NCBI GenBank assembly: GCA_949935895.1
Contig: CATLGL010000018.1
Span: 1 to 17,304 of the forward strand
DNA length: 17,304 nucleotides
Reading direction: 5' to 3'
DNA from: an uncultured Clostridia bacterium
GTDB taxonomy: Bacteria > Bacillota > Clostridia > TANB77 > CAG-508
The notes beneath the pieces are model-generated. The model was given only the letters and a program-made list of their open reading frames with translations. It was not told where the DNA came from and made no database searches. Shown here piece by piece: positions 9,401 through 16,777 of the stretch. The position numbers and the translations under genes were made by a program. The number at the start of each line of letters is the position of its first letter. The stretch's first letter is position 1.

Positions 9401-10394
9401 TATTGCATCAGGACCAAGACAAAAAGATGTAACAATACAAGACTTTTATACAGGTGCAACACCAAATTATACAGTAAAAGATTCATTGGGAAATGTAATT
9501 ACAACTCAAACAGAAGCAAATGGTAAAAAGACAGTAGAGGTTACATTTGGTTATAATAATATTACAAGACAAGTGGAATTAAATGTAACTACTCAAGTAA
9601 GTGGAAAATACTATATTACTTGTTGGGTAAATGTAGCAGGAGAACCAATCGAATTAACACAAGAGATTGAAACAGTTAAAAACCCAGAAGTAGCAAATGC
9701 CCATATTGGAGATTTAAGTGAATTGACAGTAGGAATTCCAGCCACAAGAGATATTACATTTTTAAATAAATATGGTGAAGCAATTGATGTGAATTATGGT
9801 GATGTAGATGAGATTATAACAGATGGTATAACAGTTCAATTGTTAAATGCAGCAGGTGCTCCAACAGGAAGAATTACACAAGTAGAATTAGTAGCAACAA
9901 AAGCAGGAAATCCTACTTTAGACTTAAAGGTAAATAATATAACTTTACCAACAATTACTTTTACAGCAAAAGAGGAAGTTAAAGTTAGTATTGACATTAC
10001 AGGGGTAGAAGTAGTAGATGGAGAAAAAGTAATAAGACTATATGAACAAGATCCTGGTAAAGCAAATGTTGTATCACCAGATGGAGATTTGATATATACA
10101 CTAATTCCAATAAAAATCAATAATAATGGTATAGAAACAAAAGTATTAGGAAATTTAACAACACCAGATGGTAAAAAATTAGAACTAACATATACAGGAT
10201 ATGAGGATAATCCTGATTTATGGGATATTAAGATGTTTGATATTGACCAAAACCTACAAGAAAGAGCAGTTGAATGTGATTATATAGGAATTGCATTATT
10301 CTATGAAGAAGAAAGTGCAATGTTAGGTAAAACAATTACAATTACATATCCAGGTGCAGAACCAGTTTTAATAAAAGTAATGCCAAGCCAGTAA
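6407..10394 (+). CDS. Secreted dockerin protein with Ig repeats (one CGG +1 site)
   Basis: The ATG at 6407 follows GGGGTG at 6395-6400; a GTG at 6398 is the alternative. The first frame is open to 8686 and the second, from before 8670, runs to the TAA at 10392-10394. Skipping C8681 joins them into 1328 residues. Domains: signal peptide (about 1-38); dockerin (about 114-182), whose first repeat has the calcium ligands D120, N122, D124 and D131 while the second has an extra residue in its loop; one DUF5011-like domain (about 195-272); Big_3-like repeats (about 275-600); and two tandem copies of an unrecognised module of about 362 residues (bases 8215-9305 and 9306-10391). Similarity between these copies continues across the join, which supports one protein. 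It shares an operon with the cohesin gene, so docking on that protein is the natural inference. There is no membrane anchor or LPXTG motif. Confidence 0.8.
8215..10391 (+). repeat. Two-copy protein repeat of about 362 residues
   Basis: Copy A spans 8215-9305 and copy B 9306-10391. Shared landmarks in the same order include GY..E.FT.G, YxITxxV, ITFxNK, YxLIPI, YTGY and YIGIAL. Divergence is high at DNA level, so the duplication is old. Confidence 0.7.
8681..8684 (+). other. CGG +1 recoding site (CGGT read as Gly), dockerin gene
   Basis: The zero frame reads AGC CGG TAA, with a stop directly after CGG. Dropping C8681 gives AGC GGT AAT AAC and continues for 570 further residues. Confidence 0.75.
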
Positions 10395-10413
10395 TACAAA
10401 ACAAAAACGAATG

Positions 10414-10446
10414 AAAATGCGTATCATAAAAAGGATACGCATTTTT
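10414..10446 (+). terminator. Intrinsic terminator of the cohesin-dockerin operon
   Basis: A stem AAAATGCGTATC / GATACGCATTTT (10414-10425 with 10434-10445) closes an 8-base loop and ends in a T run. Confidence 0.9.
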
Positions 10447-10559
10447 ATGTAATATGTAAAGAAGAAAACAATATGAATATATAAATTCTTAAATTGGTTT
10501 TTCACGAATAGAAGAAAATAACATATCATATATATAGTATAAAGCAAGGAGGTTAAGAA

Positions 10560-10853
10560 ATGTTAGACGGAAAATATGCATCTTCATTAAATACACCAAT
10601 GGGTGCAATCAATGGTACTATTACTTTGATGAGTAATGGAAACAATGTGCAGGGAGTCATCGAGGTTATGGGAATGAGAAACCAGTTTAGAGGGATGAAA
10701 ACAAAAGAAAATGAATGTAGTTTTAAGGGGAATTTTAATACACCAATGGGGAATATAGACTATACAGCAAGCTGTACAGTAAATGGAAATATGTTAGAAC
10801 TAATGGCAAATACGAATAAAGGAAATTTTAAAATACAAGGTAAACGCATATAA
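10560..10853 (+). CDS. Small beta-rich protein of unknown function (97 aa)
   Basis: An excellent AAGGAGG at 10546-10552, 7 bases from the ATG, fixes the start. The protein has no signal peptide or membrane segment and so is probably cytoplasmic. It contains an internal repeat: the NTPMG motif occurs near residues 12-16 and again near 60-64, each followed by alternating hydrophobic residues typical of a small beta-sheet or lipocalin-like fold. I recognise it only as a small conserved clostridial protein without an assigned role. It has its own terminator just after the stop codon, and no clear promoter except a TATAAA-like box at about 10538-10543. It contains no in-frame CGG codon. Confidence 0.75.
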   Translation: MLDGKYASSLNTPMGAINGTITLMSNGNNVQGVIEVMGMRNQFRGMKTKENECSFKGNFNTPMGNIDYTASCTVNGNMLELMANTNKGNFKIQGKRI

Positions 10854-10884
10854 TCTTCGGTCCGATGAGGACCGAAGATTTTTT
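10852..10884 (+). terminator. Intrinsic terminator after the 10560 gene
   Basis: The GC-rich 12-bp stem AATCTTCGGTCC with GGACCGAAGATT closes a GATGA loop and is followed by T residues. It overlaps the stop codon. Confidence 0.9.
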
Positions 10885-10887
10885 AAC

Positions 10888-10913
10888 AATTTCTTAAAAC
10901 TTATTAAGAAATT
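10888..10913 (+). promoter_or_regulatory. Palindrome upstream of the ABC transporter (possible operator)
   Basis: AATTTCTTAA at 10888-10897 and its exact inverse TTAAGAAATT at 10904-10913 flank 6 bases. The palindrome lies just upstream of the -35 region of the ABC operon and has no T tract of its own, which suits a repressor or response-regulator site better than a terminator. Confidence 0.45.
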
Positions 10914-10923
10914 ATTAAAAACA

Positions 10924-10951
10924 TTATGAAATGAAAAAAAAGTACTATAAT
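10924..10951 (+). promoter_or_regulatory. Probable promoter of the ABC transporter operon
   Basis: A perfect TATAAT at 10946-10951 has a weak -35 match TTATGA at 10924-10929, 16 bases upstream. A weak -35 box next to a palindrome would fit activator-dependent control. Confidence 0.5.
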
Positions 10952-10978
10952 AAAAATAGAAAAATAAGGAGGAAAACA

Positions 10979-11664
10979 ATGGAGATTTTAAAAGTAGAAA
11001 ATTTATCAAAAATTTATGGAAAAGGAGAAACAATAGTAAAAGCAATTGATAATATTTCTTTTTCAGTAGAAGAAGGAGAGTTTGTTGCGATTATTGGACC
11101 ATCAGGTTCACGGAAAATCGACTATGCTTCACATTTTAGGAGGAGTTGATAGACCAACATCACGGAAAAATATATATTAAAGGGCAAGATGTATATGCAC
11201 TAAATAATAATGATTTGGCAATATTTAGAAGAAGAAATATAGGTCTAATTTATCAATTTTATAATTTAATTCCTATTTTAAATGTAGAAGAAAATATTTC
11301 ATTACCAGTGTTATTAGATGATAAAGAAGTAAATCAAGCGAGATTACAAGAAATTATTAAAACATTGGGATTAGAAAAAAGGGTAAAGCATTTGCCAAGT
11401 GAATTATCAGGTGGACAACAACAACGTGTATCAATTGGTAGAAGCCTAATAAATAATCCAGCTATTATTTTAGCAGATGAACCAACAGGAAATTTAGACA
11501 GTAAAAATTCAGAAGAAATATTAGAATTATTAAAATATTCTAATAAAAAGTATCATCAAACATTAATTATGATTACACATGATTTAGAAATTGCAAAACA
11601 AGCAGACAGAATGATTAAAATTCAAGATGGAAAGATATTTAGTGATGAAGAAAAAATAAAATAG
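10979..11664 (+). CDS. ABC transporter ATP-binding protein, MacB/BceA type (two CGG +1 sites)
   Basis: The start at 10979 has AAGGAGG at 10966-10972. Three frames are used in turn: the first fails at an in-frame CGG at 11111, the second at an in-frame CGG at 11163, and the third runs to the TAG at 11662-11664. Skipping each C gives a normal 227-residue ATPase. Walker A is GPSGSGKST, with the middle glycine supplied by the first shift, then a PTSGKI strand with its glycine from the second. The Q-loop lies near IYQFYNLIP, the signature is LSGGQQQR, Walker B is AIILADEPTGNLDS, and the switch histidine is in MITHD. It would power the permease encoded 13 bases downstream, probably for export of or defence against peptides or lipids. 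Read without shifts, it has neither a complete Walker A nor one continuous domain. Confidence 0.88.
11111..11114 (+). other. CGG +1 recoding site inside Walker A
   Basis: The zero frame reads GGT TCA CGG AAA. Dropping C11111 gives G-S-G-K-S-T, the invariant P-loop sequence. Confidence 0.8.
11163..11166 (+). other. Second CGG +1 recoding site in the ABC ATPase
   Basis: In the frame set by the first shift the sequence reads ACA TCA CGG AAA. Dropping C11163 gives P-T-S-G-K-I, the usual strand after Walker A in this family, and enters the frame of the C-terminal part. Confidence 0.8.
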
Positions 11665-11677
11665 AAGGGAAAAAGGG

Positions 11678-14301
11678 ATGAATATATTAAGTAAATTGAC
11701 ATCAAATTATTTAAAACAAAATAAAAAAAGAACGATAGTAACAATAATAGGTATTATTTTATCTGGTGCTATGATTACTGCAGTTGCTAGTCTTGCAGTT
11801 TCTTTTCAAGGTTTTATGCTAGATATGGAAATTAGTAGAAATGGCGCATGGGAAGCAAATTTTAGAAATGTAAAGACAGAGGATATTGCAGAAATTGTAA
11901 ATGATAAAAGATTTAGTAATGTTATGCTAATGGTACCAGTAGGAATGGCGAAAAATTCATATTCAAGTGATTCATTTTGTTATGTTAAAGCATATAGTAA
12001 AGAAGCACTTAACAAAATGAAAATTTGCTTAACAGAAGGAAGATTGCCAGAAAATGAAAACGAAATTGTATTAAGCAATACTTTTTTTGACGGAGAAGAA
12101 ACAGAACCTAAAATTGGTGATACCATTACTTTTGAAATGGGAAAAAGAATGAGTGATGGGGAGGAATTAATTGGAGAAAAGCAAGAAGATGATGAAGTTT
12201 TTATAAAAGAACAGACTAAAAATTATGTTATTTGTGGAAAAATAAATAGACCAGATTTTGAGACAATACGAGATAACTATACAGCAGGTGTTACTTTTCT
12301 TGATGAAACAAAACCAATTGAAAAAGAAAACGTTGATATTGGTGTTATTTCAAAAAATGTAAAAAACTTATATGAGGATACAGAAGAAGTGGCAAATAAA
12401 TTGGGACTATATACTATACGGAAATGACGGAGAAAAAAATTATACAATCAATTATAATACATATATATTAACATACAAAGGAGTAAGCCGTATGAGTGGG
12501 TTCCAAGGAATGTTATATTCAGTATGTGGTATTTTAATTACAGTGATTATGATAGGGTCTATTTTAGTTATTTATAATAGCTTTGCTATTTCTGTATCAG
12601 AAAGAAAGAAACAATTTGGAATGTTATCTTCTGTTGGAGCAACTAAAAAACAAATTAAAAAATCGGTGCTATATGAAGGCCTAGTATTAGGAATGATAGG
12701 AATTCCTATTGGGATTATATCTGGAATTTGTGGAATTGGAATTACATTAAGAATTGTTAATAACTTGCTAAAACCAATGATAATGGAAGAAGGAATGAAT
12801 TGGAATTTACATTTAGTGATTTCTTGGGAGTCTATTATAATAGCCGCTGTTTTAATTGGAATTACAATTTATTTATCAGTTATGCTTCCAGCAAGACGTG
12901 CAAGTAAAATTTCAGAAGTTGAAGCAATTCGTGGAAATGATGAAATTAAGATAAAGGCAAAAAAATTAAAAACAAGAAAATTTATTAGAAGATGGTTTGG
13001 TATTGAGGGAGAATTGGCATTAAAAAATTTAAAAAGAAGTAAGAAAAAGTATCGTACAACTGTTATTTCCCTTATGATAAGTATTATTTTGTTTGTATCG
13101 GTTAGTGGATTTGTAGGGTATATGTATAGTGGATTTGATGCCATATATCAAAGTGTAGATTATGATTATTCTATTTCTGTTTATGCAAGTGATACAGATA
13201 CACAAAAACAAGAGGAAAAACAATTAAGTGATAAGCTTGAAAATTCAAAAAATATTGATAAATTAACAATTGTTCATCAAGTGGTTGCTAGTACATTACT
13301 AACAGAGGATAGGCTAGATACTAATATGCAAAAAGCAATAAAAGAAAAAGAGAGAGTAAGAGAATGCTTTTACAAAGAGGAAGATAAATATCAAATTGGT
13401 GTTAGGGTAATAGCATTAAATGATAAACAAATGGAGGAATATTTAAAACAAATAGGAATTACAAAAATAGAAGATAATCAAGTTATTTTGATTAACTATA
13501 TTGATTTACTAAGAACAGCTAAAATGGAAGGAAATTTAACGAATTTAAAACAAAAAGAAATGATAGAATTGGCTTATGGGGTAAGACAAAAAAATAATAA
13601 AAATTTAGATGAAGTAACATACGAAACACATAAAAAATGGTTTGAAATTGCTAAAGTAACAAATAAAATGCCATTTGGATTGGTAAATCAAGATAATCCA
13701 TCTTTAATTGCAATTACTACGAAAAAAGGATTAGAAAGTTTAGAAACACAAAGCTTTATGAGTATGATGTTTACAGCTAAATATGAAAAAGAATTAGAAG
13801 AAGAACTAAAAGAAATTGAAAAAGCAAATATGCAAATACAAGTATATGTAGAAAATGTAAAACAAACTATTCAAGCACAACGAAATACAAAACTTATTAT
13901 TAACATCTTTTTATATGGATTTATTGCTCTTATTTCAGCCATTGGTATTGCGAATATATTTAATACAATATCAACTAATATCAATTTAAGAAAACGTGAA
14001 TTTGCAATGTTAAAATCGATTGGTATGACAGATAAAGGCTTCAAAAAAATGTTAGATTTAGAATGTATTTTTTATGGAACAAAGGCACTACTATTTGGTT
14101 TACCAATTGGAATTTTAATATGCTATTTTCTAAACCAAGGTTTTGGAAATGCAATCGAATTTGCTTTTCATTTACCATGGAGTAGTATCATTATTTCTAT
14201 TATTAGTGTATATGCAGTTGTATTTTTCACAATGTTATATGCAAGCCGGAAAAATGAAGAAAGAGAATATTATTGATACTTTGCGTAATGAAAACATATA
14301 G
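11678..14301 (+). CDS. ABC transporter permease, two FtsX domains (two CGG +1 sites)
   Basis: The start at 11678 has GAAGGG at 11664-11669. The first frame stops at 12427 and the second runs to 14276. Skipping C12419 (ATA CGG AAA TGA) joins them. Skipping C14247 (AGC CGG AAA) replaces the last residues with a tail reading KMKKENIIDTLRNENI, the usual end of this permease family, and moves the stop to 14299-14301. The joined protein has 873 residues. It has about eight membrane segments: one at about 18-41, three at about 278-398, one at about 444-470, and three near the C-terminus after about 745. Extracellular domains follow the first and fifth segments. Each half has an FtsX-like core with ERKKQFGMLSSVGATK and KREFAMLKSIGMT motifs. 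It pairs with the ATPase just upstream as a MacB/BceAB-like transporter. No histidine kinase or response regulator gene is in view, so the substrate is unknown. Confidence 0.85.
12419..12422 (+). other. CGG +1 recoding site in the permease, first domain
   Basis: The zero frame reads ATA CGG AAA TGA. Dropping C12419 gives I-G-N-D-G-E and continues into the membrane core. A second CGG at 12428-12430 lies across GAC GGA, out of frame, and needs no shift. Confidence 0.75.
14247..14250 (+). other. CGG +1 recoding site near the permease C-terminus
   Basis: The sequence reads GCA AGC CGG AAA. Dropping C14247 gives A-S-G-K-M-K-K and a family-typical tail ending at 14301 instead of 14276. Confidence 0.7.
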
Positions 14302-14320
14302 GTATAAAATTGAAAAAAAT

Positions 14321-14356
14321 ACACACCTTATAAAGAAAAGAATTTATGAGGTGTGT
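14321..14356 (+). promoter_or_regulatory. Hairpin that covers the ribosome binding site of the 14362 gene
   Basis: ACACACCTTATAAA at 14321-14334 pairs with TTTATGAGGTGTGT at 14343-14356 (14 bp, one wobble pair). The right arm contains the GAGGTG at 14348-14353 used by the next gene. There is no T tract, so translational control is as likely as termination of the ABC operon. Confidence 0.55.
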
Positions 14357-14361
14357 ATTCT

Positions 14362-14586
14362 ATGAATGAGGATTTAGAAAAGAAAATAACAAAAGAAGAA
14401 AGAAAAAGGAAAAATATGAAAAAAGCAAGAGAAGAATTTGGAGTAGAAGTAGGAGAAGATAGTACGAAATATGGAGAATTTATTTCATCGTATTTCGCAT
14501 GGGTATCTTTACCAGAACAAAAAGAAAAAGCAAAAAAATTGCAAACGATGACAAAAAAACAAAATGAAGTTGACGATAAAAAATAG
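14362..14586 (+). CDS. Small, highly charged protein of unknown function (74 aa)
   Basis: The ATG at 14362 is 8 bases from GAGGTG (14348-14353); an in-frame GTG at 14353 overlaps that site and is less likely. The product is rich in Lys and Glu, with probable helices at residues 1-25 and 48-70, and has no signal peptide or membrane segment. A short aromatic centre (SSYFAWVSLP) sits between the helices. I do not recognise a family. It lies about 60 bases after the permease stop and just before a terminator, so it may be the last gene of the ABC operon or a separately controlled unit. Confidence 0.6.
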   Translation: MNEDLEKKITKEERKRKNMKKAREEFGVEVGEDSTKYGEFISSYFAWVSLPEQKEKAKKLQTMTKKQNEVDDKK

Positions 14587-14602
14587 CCACGGATTGTTAA
14601 GT

Positions 14603-14644
14603 AAAAAGGTACGTTTTATAGTTAGATAAAAGGTATCTTTTTTT
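14603..14644 (+). terminator. Probable intrinsic terminator after the 14362 gene
   Basis: AAAAAGGTAC at 14603-14612 pairs with GTATCTTTTT from 14633 (10 bp, one G-U pair) around a 20-base loop, and the right arm ends in a T run. Confidence 0.6.
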
Positions 14645-14680
14645 AGTGACTCCATTTTTATTAAAAAAAGATAAGATGTG

Positions 14681-14709
14681 TTGACAATAATTGACCTATT
14701 ATATAAAAT
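14681..14709 (+). promoter_or_regulatory. SigA-type promoter for the pilin-like gene
   Basis: A perfect TTGACA at 14681-14686 and TAAAAT at 14704-14709 are separated by 17 bases. Confidence 0.8.
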
Positions 14710-14755
14710 GATAATAAATATTGTGCATAAACATAACATAAGAAAGGATGTATTT

Positions 14756-16426
14756 ATGAAAAAGAATAAAGGAATAACTTTAATATCACTAGTAGTAACA
14801 ATCATTGTACTTTTAATTTTAGCAGGAATTACGTTAAATTTAGTATTAAGAGAAGATGGCATTTTTAATATGGCAAAGGAGGGAAAAGAAGAATACTCTA
14901 AAGTAGCAGCAAAAGAAAAATTAGAATTGATATTATTAGATTTTCAGTCTAAAAAGGCAATGAATGAAGTATATGAAGAAGAAGAGTTAAATAAAGCATT
15001 ACAAGATCAGAATATGGAAGTAGAAGATAATTTAGTCATTGCAGATGGTTGGCAATTTGAAATTGATAGAAGTGTACCTAAAATAGTAGCAGATTTAGAG
15101 AAATTAACTCCAGAAGAAATGAGAAAAGCAACCATAAAGAGTATCGAAACAATAGTAGGAGAAACACAAGTAGAAGTAAAAATAACCATAAGAAACCAAG
15201 AGGGAGCTCAAATTGTATATAAAATAAATGAAATAAAAGAAAATGGAGAAAAGGAGAATGTAGAAACTACTAATAATTTAGAAGTATTAGAATACATTTT
15301 TAAAAATTTAAAACCAAGTACAAAATATGAAGTCGTGATAGAGACATCGAATGCATATGGAATAGCAAGTAAAAAAGTAGAAATTGAAACAAAAACGCCA
15401 ATACTAGTGGAACGAATTATATTAGAAAAAACAGAAGAAAAGGTAGGAATAAATCATCCAAAAACAATACAGTATCGAATAGAACCAGAAAATGCAACCA
15501 ATAAAAATATAAAATGGGAAACAAGTAATAGTCAAGTAGCAACAGTAGCAAATGGAATAATTACAGCTACCAAAACAGGAGATTGCTCTATAACCTTAAC
15601 CGCAGAAGATGGAGGAGGAGCAAGTGCAACTTGTCAAATAAAAGTAGCAAATGGAATATCGACAGTAGAGGAATTACAAGCAATAGAATTAGATATGCAA
15701 AAAGGAATAGTAGAAAGTTATATTTTACTAAATGATATTGACTTAACAGGAGTAAAATGGAGAGCACTTGGACGAGATATCGCTAATAGCCCAAGCTTTA
15801 AAGGAAAGTTAGATGGAGATGGTTTTTCTATTATCAATTTAAGTGATACATTGTTTTATGGGGCAGAAGGAGTAACAATAGAAAATATAAAATTTGAAAA
15901 TGTTTTAATCAATGACGAAAGGAGTTATAAAACAGCAGTTATTGGAAGATTAGTAGGAAACTTAGTAATGAGAAACATTGGAGTTACAGGCTCGATAACA
16001 GGAAAACAAAATATAGCATCTTTAGTGGGGGAAACATGGAACAGTAATACAATACTAATAGAAAATTGTTATTCACATGCAACAGTAAGAAGCACGATGG
16101 GAAATTGTTGGTCGGGTTTAATTTATGGTATAGATCAATATAGTAATCTAACTATAACTAATTGTTATTATGCTGGAACAATTGACAGTAATAGTGATTG
16201 GGAGGATGGAAGTGCTATTAAAAATAGGGTAAATTCTAGTTCTCACTATATAAATGATTGTTATTATGATTCTAATAAATATGGAAGAAAAGTACAAAGC
16301 ATTTATGGAAGGCCATTAACGACTTCTCAGTTTGCAAATCAAAATAATTTTAAAAATTGGGATTTTGAAAATACATGGATTATGAAAGATGGATATCCAG
16401 AATTAAGAATATTTGTTGATAAATAG
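14756..16426 (+). CDS. Pilin-like surface protein with FN3, Big_2 and GLUG-like domains
   Basis: The ATG at 14756 follows AAAGGAT at 14743-14749; an earlier in-frame ATG lies upstream of the promoter -10 box and is rejected. The 556-residue product starts MKKNKGITLISLVVTII, a prepilin-type leader: short basic segment, glycine, then a hydrophobic helix. Position 5 of the mature part is serine instead of the glutamate usual in type IV pilins. After the helix come a coiled stretch (about 38-120), a fibronectin type III-like domain (about 130-215), a Big_2 domain (about 218-300), and a GLUG-like right-handed beta-helix region with a final DGYPELR. It is likely a minor pseudopilin or pilus-borne adhesin processed by a prepilin peptidase. 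No other pilus gene is in view. There is no in-frame CGG codon and no frame break. Confidence 0.8.
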   Translation: MKKNKGITLISLVVTIIVLLILAGITLNLVLREDGIFNMAKEGKEEYSKVAAKEKLELILLDFQSKKAMNEVYEEEELNKALQDQNMEVEDNLVIADGWQFEIDRSVPKIVADLEKLTPEEMRKATIKSIETIVGETQVEVKITIRNQEGAQIVYKINEIKENGEKENVETTNNLEVLEYIFKNLKPSTKYEVVIETSNAYGIASKKVEIETKTPILVERIILEKTEEKVGINHPKTIQYRIEPENATNKNIKWETSNSQVATVANGIITATKTGDCSITLTAEDGGGASATCQIKVANGISTVEELQAIELDMQKGIVESYILLNDIDLTGVKWRALGRDIANSPSFKGKLDGDGFSIINLSDTLFYGAEGVTIENIKFENVLINDERSYKTAVIGRLVGNLVMRNIGVTGSITGKQNIASLVGETWNSNTILIENCYSHATVRSTMGNCWSGLIYGIDQYSNLTITNCYYAGTIDSNSDWEDGSAIKNRVNSSSHYINDCYYDSNKYGRKVQSIYGRPLTTSQFANQNNFKNWDFENTWIMKDGYPELRIFVDK

Positions 16427-16548
16427 ATGATGAACAGAGAGTATGCCGATATAATTTAGTAGTTATATTGAACAGCAAAGACATGTGATATATGTTTCTT
16501 TGCCGTTTGGAGTATATGTCCTTCTTTAAAGTAAAAAATAATAGAAAT

Positions 16549-16587
16549 AAAAATACACTAGATAGGGAATAAATAGTGTATTTTTTA
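16549..16587 (+). terminator. Intrinsic terminator after the pilin-like gene
   Basis: AAAATACACTA at 16550-16560 pairs with TAGTGTATTTT from 16574 around a 13-base loop, followed by T residues. The stop codon is about 120 bases upstream. Confidence 0.8.
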
Positions 16588-16700
16588 TTTAAAAACGAAG
16601 AAATAAGGCGAAATAAAAAGAAAATACAAGAGAATGCATAATAATTTTAAATAATAGGAATAAATAAAGAATAATTGTAATATACTATAGTTAAGTATGA

Positions 16701-16728
16701 TTGAAATAAATAATAAATCTAGTATAAT
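16701..16728 (+). promoter_or_regulatory. SigA-type promoter of ctsR
   Basis: TTGAAA at 16701-16706 and TATAAT at 16723-16728 are separated by 16 bases. The CtsR operator begins 10 bases after the -10 box. Confidence 0.8.
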
Positions 16729-16737
16729 AATTATATA

Positions 16738-16760
16738 GGTCAAAGAAAGTCAAAGTCAAA
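16738..16760 (+). promoter_or_regulatory. CtsR operator
   Basis: GGTCAAA at 16738-16744, a 3-base spacer, and AGTCAAA at 16748-16754 match the known CtsR heptad direct repeat. A third, unspaced GTCAAA follows at 16755-16760. The site covers the transcription start, as in autoregulated ctsR operons. Confidence 0.9.
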
Positions 16761-16777
16761 AAGAAAGGAGCACAAAT

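Larger units (their letters stand above)
16427..16777 (+). other. Intergenic region between the pilin-like gene and ctsR
   Basis: This stretch holds an imperfect hairpin at about 16471-16507 without a T tract, a terminator at 16549-16587, the ctsR promoter and the CtsR operator. I see no small gene or known RNA family in it. Confidence 0.5.

Noticed and set aside
6407..10394. Sortase anchoring (LPXTG) of the surface proteins
   Set aside because: No LPXTG-like motif with hydrophobic tail is found at the end of the giant protein, the dockerin protein or the pilin-like protein.
14588..14594. CGG in CCACGGATT as a further recoding site
   Set aside because: It lies after the stop codon of the small gene, in no recognisable frame.
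16471..16507. Hairpin after the pilin-like gene as terminator
   Set aside because: The stem has mismatches and bulges and no T tract; the terminator at 16549-16587 is much better.
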